Source: Macrostomum hystrix (taxonomy: Eukaryota; Platyhelminthes; Macrostomidae). Taken from it: 64,000 bases of DNA. The stretch lies in contig CATNEN010000039.1 in NCBI GenBank assembly GCA_950097015.1, positions 9,580,001-9,644,000 of the forward strand, given 5' to 3'. The notes below the pieces were generated by a model that was not told the origin of the DNA, did no database searches, and saw only the letters and a list, made by a program, of their open reading frames with translations. Made by a program: the position numbers and the translations under genes. Every line of letters begins with the position of its first letter. The first letter of the stretch is position 1. Shown here one piece after another: positions 1 through 12,400 of this stretch.

Positions 1-92
1 GAGTGAGTGAGTGAGTGAGTGAGTGAGTGAGTGAGTGAGTGAGTTAGTCAGTTAGTTATTGAGTAAGTGAGTGAGTGAGTGAGTGAATCAAG
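1..92. repeat. (GAGT)n microsatellite
   Basis: About 22 copies of GAGT with a degenerate middle, running into the left window edge. It lies in the ERC intron before the first visible exon. Each GTGAGT is also a consensus 5' splice site. Confidence 0.9.
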
Positions 93-262
93 CAAGCGAG
101 TAAAGCAAATGAGCTAACTCTATTTAATTAAATCCATTTAAGTTGTTTTTTAACCAGCCTTGTAGTTATTAAACCCTACAGGTATCAGACAAATTAATGC
201 TTTCCCCTTATTGAGTTCATTTTTTTCTCGCCTACTCATTAGCGCCCACCCTCCGCCCGCAG

Positions 263-427
263 GCAAGGTGGAGTACCTCACCCAGGAGCTGGCCAGGCGA
301 GACTCCGAGTGCGCCGCCGCCCAGTCCAGACTGGAGATGAGCGACAAGCAGCAGAGCGACAGCTCGCATCACATCAATGTGCTCAAAGAGCAGCTCAAAG
401 CTAGGGATCACAAGATCCAGATGCTCG
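263..427 (+). CDS. ERC: ERC exon 1 of window
   Basis: The acceptor is a pyrimidine-rich tract ending CGCCCGCAG at 262 and the donor is GTTAGT at 428. Entry and exit are both phase 1. It encodes coiled coil beginning KVEYLTQELARRD and containing HINVLKEQLKARDHKIQML. This aligns with the ERC segment just before the conserved block with KERKVxVLQ. Upstream exons are outside the window. Confidence 0.82.
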
Positions 428-3400
428 GTTAGTAGATTTGCAGATGCCACTGTGAAATATGAAATTGTTATATATACGAGTTATTTCACTCTCTTGAATA
501 TGGGAGACAAATGACATCGGGTACAGTTGGGCCAAATGTACAGCCGGTGGCATACTACTACTGCTAATAATAATAATAATAATAATTGCAGGAGGACTGT
601 GTGCACTGGCATACCATTTGGTGGTACTGGACCTTCAGCCAGCGAGGAGGCAATTCTGTCCGCTTCGCTGACTGCTGAGCACACACTCACACAGGTGTGT
701 ATATCTGCCCTGACTTTCTCAACGTCAGGCAGTGTACACTCTTACTGTGCCTTGGATTTTGGCCCTCAAGGGCGTAAATTGCACGACAAGCCCCCAAGCC
801 TTCTCTCCGCGGCTGCGCCCCAATTGAATGTGGCCTCGCCGCGGAATCGAGCTCAGGGACCTTGGCGCGAGAGGCAAAGGCCGCGTACAGCTGTTCGGTC
901 CATGGACTGTGGAGGGGTCACCACACCCAATATGCTGTTAAACATTTTGCAGCTGCAAAAGACTGAAGCAAAATGGGTTAGGCCGCAAAATGGCCGTCAC
1001 CCGTTCATAGTTTTTTGTGTGCGTACATGGGTGCGCGCGTGTCCCGCCTCCCCCCAGAGACAGCCTGGCAACAGGCTTTAGTCTATAGACGGAACTCGAT
1101 CATCATGATGAAACTGAGACTGGGTGATAAAAATATATGTGAGAATTTGCAACACATCCCAACAAGAATTTTCCCTTATCGATTTTTGTAGGCTATTTAA
1201 TGTACTTTTAACATTATTCCAACCTTCCTCGTGTCCCATTTCAGTGTTATTTAGTATAGAAAATATTTCATCGCCAAGTGGTTTAACTTGCAGTAGACAT
1301 CAATAACTCTCTCCATTTACAGGTTCTATATTTAGGGATCCATGAATTAGCTAGACAGTTTAATAGGAAAATTGGGGTAAGAGATGCCATATGGCTCTGT
1401 TCCACTTGAGTAAGATTGCAAAGCTTCTTCAGTTATAATATTTTACTCTTTTTCTCTCCCGTGTCTCGCAGTGCTGGCAGCACTTCACTTTCATGCCATG
1501 CCACCCCCTCCAATCTTCTTCTAGCCTTCTAACCCCTAACTTTATTATGCTCTGCGGTTTAACTCATTCTTGGGAATAGACCGGTTTTTGCACTTTTACA
1601 AGAGCCACGACAGCGGACTGGAGTTTTCAGAGATGTGGAAGCTTCCGTTGCTTCTAAAGCATCAAATATTTGTCTAATGGCCAGTTGATGCTTCGGGACG
1701 TTATTGCTGACTCGGAGCTCTCATAGAATACGGCCTTGTTTTAGTAGTCGCCTCCAGTCCATCTGCCTCAGAGATTTCCCTGCTACAGCCGGAATTCGCT
1801 GCTTCTTCAGCCATCTACTGCTACCTCAGGCATCCGCCGTTTCCTCAGGGATCCCTCCGTTTCCTCAGGTATCGGTCATTTCCTCAGGAATCCACCGTAT
1901 CATCAGGTATCCGAAAATTTCTCAGGGATCCACCGTTTCCTCAGGTATCCGACATTTTCTCAGGGATCCACCGTTTCCCCAGGGATCCGCTGTTTTCTCA
2001 GGGATCCACCGTTTCCTCAGGGATCCACCGTTTCCTCAGGGATCCCTCCGTTTCCTCAGGTATCCCTACGTTTCCTCAGGGATCCCTCCGTTTCCTCAGG
2101 GATCCCTACGTTTCCTCAGGGATCCACCGTTTCCTCAGGGATCCCTCCGTTTCCTCAGGTATCCCTACGTTTCCTCAGGGATCCCTCCGTTTCCTCAGGG
2201 ATCCCTACGTTTCCTCAGGGATCCCTACGTTTCCTCAGGGATCCCTCCGTTTCCTCAGGGATCCCTACGTTTCCTCAGGGATCCCTCCGTTTCCTCAGGG
2301 ATCCCTCCGTTTCCTCAGGGATCCCTACGTTTCCTCAGGGATCCCTACGTTTCCTCAGGGATCCCTACGTTTCCTCAGGGATCCCTCCGTTTCCTCAGGG
2401 ATTCACTAATTCATCAGGGATCCACTGTTTCTTCTAACAGGCACGGATCTGGAGGACATGCGGAAGCGGCTAAAAGAGAAAGAAGTACTGCTAGACAAGA
2501 AGAACAAGATGGTCACCACCCTGCAGAACGAGAAGCGCGTCTTTGAAGTGCAGCTTAGCGAGGCCAAAGACAACCTGGACCTCAAGGAGCGTAAAGTGTC
2601 TGTGCTGCAACGCAAGGTGGAGAATCTGGAGGCCCTGCTCAATGACAAAGAGACTCAGCTGAGCACAACTAAGCTGCGCATTCAAGACCTGTCGAACGAG
2701 TCTCAACAGTCGCTGGAGGTGAAGTCCGCCATACAGGAGGCCCTGGCCGAGCGCGATCGCCTGTTGGAACGCTTGAAGGCCCAGAAGGATCGCCTGGAGC
2801 AGGAAAACGAGCTGGAGCTGGCAAATCACAAGAAGATTGCCAGCGAGCTCAAAGCCAAGATTGACAGCTTGCAACGTGAACTGGAAGAGAAGTCGAGCAA
2901 CCTCACCGAGCTGCGCGATCAGATCTCCGATGTTCGCGGCGAGAAGTTCAAGCTGGAGAGCGCCCTGTCCGCTAAACAGAGCGAGATCTCAGGTGAGTTC
3001 TAGGGCAGTGTCATTTTCAATGTCAATAGTGCCATTTTCAATGTCAATAGTGTCCTTTTCAATGTCAATAGTGCCATTTTCAATGTCAATAGTGCCATTT
3101 TCAATGTCAATTGTTTCAATGCCATTTTCTGTATAGAGTGCCATTTTCTCTATCGAGAGTGACATTTTCTGTATCGAGAGTGTCATTTTCAGCATTGAGA
3201 GTGCCATTTTCAGCATTGAGAGTGCCATTTTCTGAATAGTGTTGTTTTTTATCGATTATTCCATTTTCTATTTCGAGAGTGCCATTTCCAAAATCTTTAG
3301 TGCCATTTCCAAAATCTTGAGTGCCATTTCCTACATTGATAGTGCCATTTTCTCACCAAGAGTGCCAGTTCCTATATTGATAGTGCCATTTTCTCACCAA

Positions 3401-6400
3401 GAGTGCCAGTTCCTACATTGATAGTGCCATTTTCTCACCAAGAGTGCCAGTTCCTATATTGATAGTGCCATTTTCTTACCAAGAGTGCCAGTTCCTATAT
3501 TGATAGTTCCATTTTCTCACCAAGAGTGCCAGTTCCTATATTGATAGTGCCATTTTCTTACCAAGAGTGCCAGTTCCTATATTGATAGTTCCATTTTCTC
3601 ACCAAGAGTGCCAGTTCCTATATTGATAGTGCCATTTTCTCACCAAGAGTGCCAGTTCCTATATCTAGAGGATCCTTTCCAATATCGAGTGCAACCTTCA
3701 ATCTGCGAATAGCAAAGTGCATTTCTAGTGGTAAGAAGACACCTTTTAACGTAAATCAATCAATCTTATTGATAGATTATACGTCTGTCGTGGATGTGCC
3801 AATCGAAATCTGTACTCTTATTTGATCATCATTTACGAGGGGAAAAGTTTGGGGTGGCTAGTCTGATCGAAACTCTTCAGTGATAACTTGATCCTCAACG
3901 GCTGAGTCCACTACTTATCTTATCCTGTCTGGATGCCATTCTTGCTAGCTATTGAGTAGGGCCTGTTTTATTTTTAGTAACAGTCCGTGAATATTGCTGT
4001 TTGCTGATCGATCGCTATTAAACCACCTGGATGTTATCTGATCGCTTTGTCCACAATAATCCTAGCCGACTCACAGTCTTGGCTCATCTTTGGTAGTACT
4101 CATTCTTACTTTCTGTATCTCTCTCTCTCTTGCTATCTCTGCTTAATTATGCGATTGATTAATTATTCAGTCAATAAACTTATAGGCTCAGAGTTTGGGT
4201 TAGCAAGGAAATAACAGTTCTACTTAACGGATACAACTTAATGTCCCAAAATGCTATGGGATAAATGTATATCTAGGGGCATTATAATCTGGGGATTAAT
4301 AACATTCTTAGTAAAGGATATCTAGCGGATAGCATTAAAACTGAAATTCTATCAAGGGTATAAAATTCGCACAAAGGGGATAGCAAAGAAATAACATTCA
4401 AAATTTAGGGATATCATAGGAATAACATTCAAAGTTTGGGGATATCATGGGAATAACATTCAAACTTTAGGGATATCATAGGAATAACATACAAAATTAC
4501 GGGATATCATAGGAATAACATTCAAACTTTGGGGATATCATAGGAATAACATACAAAATTACGGGATATCATAGGAATAACATTCAAACTTTGGGGATAT
4601 CATAGGAATAACATACAAAATTACGGGATATCATAGGAATAACATTCAAACTTTGGGGATATCATAGGAATAACATACAAAATTACGGGATATCATAGGA
4701 ATAACATACAAAATTACGGGATATCATAGGAATAACATTCAAACTTTGGGATATCAAGGGAATAACATTCAAACTTTGGGGATATCAAAGGGATAACATT
4801 CGATCGAAGGGGATATCAAAGGGATAACATTCAAATGAAGGGGATATCATGGGGATAACATTCAAATGAAAGGGATATCATGGGGATAACATTCAAATGA
4901 AGGGGATAACATTCGATCGAAGGGGATATCAAGTGGATAACATTCAAATGAAGGGGATGGATATCATGGGGATAACATTCAAATGAAGGGGATATCAAGG
5001 GGATAATATTCAAATGAAGGGGATATCATGGGGATAACATTCAAATGAAGGGGATGGATATCATGGGGATAACATTCAAATGAAGGGGATATCAAGGGGA
5101 TAATATTCAAATGAAGGGGATATCAAGGGGATAATATTCAAATGAAGGGGATATCATGGGGATAACATTCAAATGAAGGGGATATCATGGGGATAACATT
5201 CAAATGAAGGGGATATTAAGTAGGTTAACGGTACAACGAGTACTTGTATTAAATTGTACTAAAATTGATTTTTAATAGAGTGTTGAATGTGAAGAATCTG
5301 TTATTGTGCCCCTGCAAAAACAGATCCTAGTATTTTTATGTCGGTGCAAGCGAGTATTTATTATCCCCTGTGTTCATCAATCGAAGTGCAATATAATATT
5401 ATTTATAGTATGCCTTGATTGAATATGATGCTTAGGCCAATTTGCACTATAGAGGCGCAGTTGCTCAAGAAGGATGCCATTTCGCTTGGATCTTTCGAGA
5501 CCTTCTTCTCCGGCCCTTCAAAGCCTGTTGTGGCCGGAGGTGGGGGGGCACTCCGGGGGGGACGCTTGGCACTCAAATAAAAGTAAGTCAATTCGGCGTA
5601 TCGGGCTATGCAAGCTCGAGAAGGCCAGACTAGAGGTCTCCTGTGGGATCTGTCCAATCTCTGTCCCGACCCTAATTAAATCCTGGTCCGGTTTCAGCGC
5701 TCTGTTCGTTCTCTTTTAGTAGCAGCGGGTGATGATATATGGTTTCTGGGAACTGAAGCAGCTCACCACGTCTGTCCGCTTGTTTTACCCATGACAGTAT
5801 TCTTATTTTATCATTCTTGAGCCTGCTTTCCGTTTTTTCTTCGCAAGCTAAATGAGGATGACTTTGAAAATTAAGAGAGCTAATTGTGAAGTATAAGACT
5901 GAAAGAAACATTTTGTGTATAAATTAGTAATTTTTTAATTGTCTGATATATTTAGTGAATCACTGAATAGTATTTAAAATAACTGAATAATCAAATATGT
6001 GACTAAAATAATGATTACTCTCAGATAGATTTATTCACGAAAGAGTGAACAGTCGAGTGAATCAGTGAACAGTCGAGTGAATCAGTGAACAGTCGAGTGA
6101 ATCAGTGAACAGTCGAGTGAATCAGTGAACAGTCGAGTGAATCAGTGAACAGTCGAGTGAATCAGTGAACAGTCGAGTGAATCAGTGAACAGTCGAGTGA
6201 ATTCGTGGCTCCAATCCTGAACTGCCTGCCGCCATCGCAGGCCTTCAGCTGGAGGTGCAGATGCTGAAGGACGAGAAGCAGCTGAGCGGCCACTATCAGG
6301 CGCAGTCGGTGAAAGTCACTGGCGCAGTTGACCAGCTTCGGCATCAGTTGAAGGCCAGCGAGGAGGCTCGCATTCAGAAGGACCTGGAGGCTCAGGCGCT

Positions 6401-9400
6401 TGAAGAGAAGGTTGCGGATCTGGAGATGAAGCTGTCCAGCCTGCGCAAGGCTCAGCAGACGGACCGGAAGAAGACCTCTCACCTACTGGAGGAGGCTGCC
6501 GCGCGCAGCTGGACGGACTCCTCTGCGGCCGACTCCGCCGCCTCTGCTATGAAGATTCGGGAATTGGAGAAAGCGCTGAAGGATAGCGTGCGAGTGACGG
6601 CCGAGCGGGAGATCAACTTTGAGCAGATGCAGGTGAGATGAGTGGGCTTCGTGGGCGGTTTCTACTTTCACTCTTTCACTCATTTCACCCTCTCCATTTC
6701 TCAGCCTCTCCATTTCTCACCCTCTCCATTTCTCACCCTCTCCATTTCTCAGCCTCTCCATTTCTCAGCCTCTCCATTTCTCAGCCTCTCCATTTCTCAG
6801 CCTCTCCAATTCTCAGCCTCTCCATTTCTCAGCCTCTCCATTTCTCAGCCTCTCCATTTCTCAGCCTCTCCATTTCTCACCCTCTCCATTTCTCAGCCTC
6901 TCCATTTCTCACCCTCTCCATTTCTCAGCCTCTCCATTTCTCACCCTCTCCATTTCTCACCCTCTCCATTTCTCAGCCTCTCCATTTCTCAGCCTCTCCA
7001 TTTCTCATTCTCTTAATTTCTCATCCTCTCCTTTTGTCATCCTCAAACTCCCTCACTACTCTGACTGATTTCCAGGTTCGCATGGAGAACGCTCAGAAGG
7101 AGCTGTCCCAGAAGGAAGCCCAGGTGCGCAGCCTGGAGACGGAAGTGTACTCAACCTACATACCGGAGATTGACAAACTGCGCCGGCTCAATCAGGAGCT
7201 CACAATGCGCCTAACTGAGCTGCACAAACTTGTCACAAGCACCAGCGCCTACGGCGGCATTCCGCCTAGCAGCATCGGCAGCCTGTCCGACCTGCTCCAT
7301 CCGCAGCATCACCATCACCAGCTGTACGGCGCCCCGGTGTCCTCATCGGCAGCGGCAGCAGCAGCGGCGGCTAATGCCAGCCTTAGCGACGGACTTCAGG
7401 AAATGCGAAAATTGCTGTCTGAGCGGGATAGGCAGCTGCAGCAGGCCAAAGATGATTTGCACAGTCTGCGAATGCAGTGCGACCAGCTCGAGATGGACAA
7501 GACCCAGCTTTCGACTAAGGTGAGAGCTTTGTCTGCTCCTATACTCAAGCTTGCGGGGAAGTCAAGTAGAAATGATTGTTTGACAGACAGACTGGCACTG
7601 AAAGGAGACAGAATGGCACTGACAGGAGACAGAATGGCACTGACAGGAGACAGAATGACACTGACAGGAGACAGAATGGCACTGAAAGGAGACAGAATGG
7701 CACTGACAGGAGACAGAATGGCACTGAAAGGAGACAGAATGGCACTGACAGGAGACAGAATGGCACTGACAAGAGACAGAATGGCACTGAAAGGAGACAG
7801 AATGGCACTGACAGGAGACAGAATGACACTGACAAGAGACAGAATGGCACTGACAGGAGACAGAATGGCACTGACAGGAGACAGAATGACACAGATGAGA
7901 CGGAATGACACCCAGACCGCTCATTGTCTTCACGCAGCTGAGCCAGCAGCTAGCGAGCGCGGAGGCCAGCCTGTCAAAGGACTTGGACAACCAGCTGAAC
8001 GCGGCCCGTCTGAAGCTGCAAGAGAAGGACGAGAAGATTAAACTGCTTGAAAAGGAGTACCTGCAGCAGCGCGACTTTCAGTCCGAGATTGACATTATTA
8101 AAAAGACCAATTGCGATCTGCAGGCCTCGCTTAGCGACAAAGACACCCAGATCTCCATTCTAAACAAAGACCTGGAGCGCTTCAAGGCCGAGAGGGCCTC
8201 TTTAAATAGGAATCTGCACGACCTGCAGACTGAGGTCAAGGGCAAGCTGGAGAAGATCAAGGATTTGGAATATTCCGTGCAGGCTGTGCGCGACGAGGTT
8301 ACTCACGTGAAGAAGCAGCTCACTCAGTCGGAGGCTGAGAACAAGAGCATGAAGGAGGAGCTTAGCTACAAGGAGGATCGCCTGCGTCAGACAAAGACCT
8401 CGCATGTGAGTCCATCGTTGTTACTGTTTTGTCTTTTATTCCTTTAACTTAACGTGAAAAGTTTTGCATAACCATTGATTTGGCTAAAAATGTAATCGTT
8501 CTTAAATCATTTGTTGCTAAGGAAATCTTTTAAATAGCGTCAATATGCCAAAATTCGTTATTAGCTAAGGTAAACTTTCAAATCATTTGTTACTAAGATA
8601 CTATTCTAAATAATCGTTAATTTCTATTGTTTTTTTTTTCGTTAGTAGCTAATTGAATATCCCTTGTTGCTAGGGAGAATCTTTAATAACACTTTAGTTG
8701 CCAAGGAAATCTACTGAGTGTGGTTTGTTGCTAAGGAGTCTCCAATATTTAGGTTTTTGCTAAGGTAATTTTTTTTAATTACATAAGTTGCCTATTTTTA
8801 GAAGTGTCTCAAAGTTAGATTAAAAGTACATCTTTTGGTGCAGCATATTCCAGAAATTGTAAAGTACTTGCAAATAAATTCCCCCTTTTGGGGAGGGACG
8901 GAGGGAGAAAAGGAGAATTAACTTTGAAGCCGTGACAAAATTACAAATTTTAAATCCATTTGTTCGATTATCAATGGACCCAGTTGGAAACTTCGACATT
9001 AATTTTTATTTAATGACCTTTAACGTAGTAGTACTTTTCTAAAATTCAAAAGAATAACAAGTATATTTTTATTTTTACTTGCAATAGGTAACTTGGTCTG
9101 AGTTTTAATTCCTCGTTTAGGAAAATAAGCAACTTTAGCGTCCCTCCGGAAGCACAGGCAGAATTTCAGGATTCAAACAATCACCTAATGCAAATTACAC
9201 TAGTCCTCTCAATAAGCTAATACGCCCCCTCCTGTTGGCCCCAAACATTATCACCTCTTGGCTAGCAACCTAGAACCAATGTCCCCTGAACAGCAGAGAA
9301 CCAATGTCCCTTAACAGCAGAGAACCAATGTCCCTCAACAGCAGCGAACCAATGTCCCCCAAACAGCAGAGAACCAATGTCCCCTGAACAGCAGAGAACC

Positions 9401-12400
9401 AATGTCCCTCAACAGCAGAGAACCAATGTCCTCCGAACAGCAGAGAACTAATGTCCCTCAACAGCAGAGAACCAATGTCCCCCGAACAGCAGAGAACCAA
9501 TGTCCCTCAACAGCAGAGAACCAATGCCCCCCAGGAGCAGAGAACCAATGTCCCCCAGGAGCAGAGAACCAATGTCCCCCAGGAGCAGAGAACCAATGTC
9601 CCCCAAACAGCAGAGAACCAATGCCCCCCAGGAGCAGAGAACCAATGTCCCCCAAACAGCAGAGAACCAATGCCCCCCAGGAGCAGAACCAATGTCCCCC
9701 AGGAGCAGAACCAATGTCCCCCAAACAGCAGAGAACCAATGCCCCCCAGGAGCAGAGAACCAATGTCCCCCAAACAGCAGAGAACCAATGTCCCCCAAAC
9801 AGCAGAGAACCAATGTCCCCCAAACAGCAGAGAACCAATGTCCCCCAGGAGCAGAGAACCAATGTCCCCCAGGAGCAGAGAACCAATGTCCCCCAGCAGC
9901 AGCGAACCAATGTCCCCCAAACAGCAGAGAACCAATGTCCCCCAGGAGCAGAACCAATGTCCCCCAAACAGCAGAGAACCAATGTCCCCCAGCAGCAGCG
10001 AACCAATGTCCCCCAAACAGCAGAGAACCAATGTCCCCCAGGAGCAGAGAACCAATGTCCCCCAAACAGAAGAGAACCAATGTCCCCCAGGAGCAGAACC
10101 AATGTCCCCCAAACAGCAGAGAACCAATGCCCCCCAAACAGCAGAGAACCAATGCCCCCCAGGAGCAGAGAACCAATGTCCCCCAAACAGCAGAGAACCA
10201 ATGTCCCCCAAACAGCAGAGAACCAATGCCCCCCAGGAGCAGAGAACCAATGTCCCCCAGGAGCAGAGAACCAATGTCCCCAAACAGCAGAGAACCAATG
10301 TCCCCCAGCAGCAGCGAACCAATGTCCCCCAAACAGCAGAGAACCAATGTCCCCCAGGAGCAGAACCAATGTCCCCCAAACAGCAGAGAACCAATGTCCC
10401 CCAGGAGCAGAGAACCAATGTCCCCAAACAGCAGAGAACCAATGTCCCCCAGCAGCAGCGAACCAATGTCCCCCAAACAGCAGAGAACCAATGTCCCCCA
10501 GGAGCAGAACCAATGTCCCCCAAACAGCAGAGAACCAATGTCCCCCAGGAGCAGAGAACCAATGTCCCCCAAACAGAAGAGAACCAATGTCCCCCAGGAG
10601 CAGAACCAATGTCCCCCAAACAGCAGAGAACCAATGTCCCCCAGGAGCAGAGAACCAATGTCCCCCAAACAGAAGAGAACCAATGTCCCCCAGGAGCAGA
10701 GAACCAATGTCCCCCAAACAGCAGAGAACCAATGCCCCCCAAACAGCAGAGAACCAATGCCCCCCAGGAGCAGAGAACCAATGTCCCCCAAACAGCAGAG
10801 AACCAATGTCCCCCAAACAGCAGAGAACCAATGTCCCCCCAGCAGCAGAGAACCAATGTCCCTCAAACAGCAGAGAACAGAGAACCAATGTCCCTCAAAC
10901 AGCAGAGAACTAATGTCCCCCCAGCAGCAGAGAACCAATTTCCCTCAAACAGCAGAGAACAGAGAACCAATGTCCCTCAAACAGCAGAGAACAGAGAACC
11001 AATGTCCCTCAAACAGCAGAGAACAGAGAACCAATGTCCCTCAAACAGCAGAGAACAGAGAACCAATGTCCCTCAAACAGCAGAGAACAGATAACCAATG
11101 TCCCTCAAACAGCAGAGAACCAATGTCCCCCCAGCAGCAGAGAACTAATGTCCCCCAGCAGCAGAGAACTAATGTCCCCCCAACAGCAGAGAACCAATGT
11201 CCCCCCAACTGCAGAGAACCAATGTCCCCCCAACTGCAGAGAACCAATATCCCTCAACAGCAGAGAACCAATGTCCCCTGAACAGCAGAGAACCAATGTC
11301 CCCCCAACTGCAGAAAACCAATGTCCCCCCAGCAGCAGAGAACTAATGTCCCCCCAGCAGCAAATAACCAATTTTCTCCCAGCAGCAGGGAAGTCTTACC
11401 TAATTACGTAAATTCCCCTTTTTTAAAGTGTCTCAAAGCCAGATAAAAAGTAAATCTATTAGTGCAGCATGTTCCAGCAATCGTTAAGTATTCTTCCGCC
11501 ACCCCTCCAGTCCGAGGAGCTGACTCGATTGCGCAACGCTAACCTGGAGGCTACGGAGCGCAACAGCCAGTTGAAGATGAAGATGGACGAGGCTGAGCAA
11601 GAGATAAAAAATATGAGCATGGATAGGGTGAGTTGGTGCTTATTCTCACTTTGAAAATATGTCGCATTTGTTACTGGAAAATTAAATTCTTATTCTACGA
11701 TTTGAATCAGCGCTATCCGTGATCACCAATTTGGTAAGCTCCTCCTTGCATTATCTGCCTAGCTGGAATAATACCAGCGAAGCGGAACTACTAGTAGTAG
11801 GCTTATTTGGTCAAGGCTGTCGCTTTTTCATTATTTATGACTGCCCATTTGGTTGAAGGGTTTTTGCAGTCTGTTCAGGTTAATTCAAGCGCATTGGCAG
11901 CATTGTTTGGATGTAGTCCCTAGTGGCATGTGATTTTTTTGTTTCGCTTTTTATAGCTTCTCGTGGCTTTAGGTTCAAATTAAATAATTGTTGGGACTAT
12001 TAACAGTAATTTACAGTAATAATCTTATGGTTTTTGTAAAGCATTGATGTACTGAACTGCACGATCTGCTGTGATTTCGGTCTTTTGGAGAGTTTACATA
12101 AAATCGTTTAGAGAATCAACAATTTCACACTTTTTAGCCTCCTACGAGCCTCAATACCAAGATTACCAAGATTCCAGATCCCAGCTTGAGCAGCCTCATA
12201 ATTCTTAAATCCCAGATCCTAGATCCCAGGTTGAGCAGCCTCATGATTCTCAAATCCCAGATCCTAGATCCCAGGTTGAGCAGCCTCATGATTCTCAAAT
12301 CCCAGATCCTAGATCCCAGCTTGAGCAGCCTCATAATTCTTGAATCCCAGATCCAAGATCCCAGGTTGAGCAGCCTCATAATTCTTAAATCCCAGATCCT

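Noticed and set aside
527-1081. 184-codon ORF
   Set aside because: It runs through the family A SINE at 565-895 and unrelated intron sequence, with no protein similarity.
4380-5222. GGGATAACA motifs resembling part of a homing-endonuclease site
   Set aside because: Only a short stretch agrees; it is a unit of an ordinary intronic minisatellite.
9402-11281. Six overlapping ORFs of 450-593 codons with NQCPP/REPMSP peptides
   Set aside because: Stop-free frames of the 24/25-bp minisatellite between ERC exons 5 and 6, on both strands.
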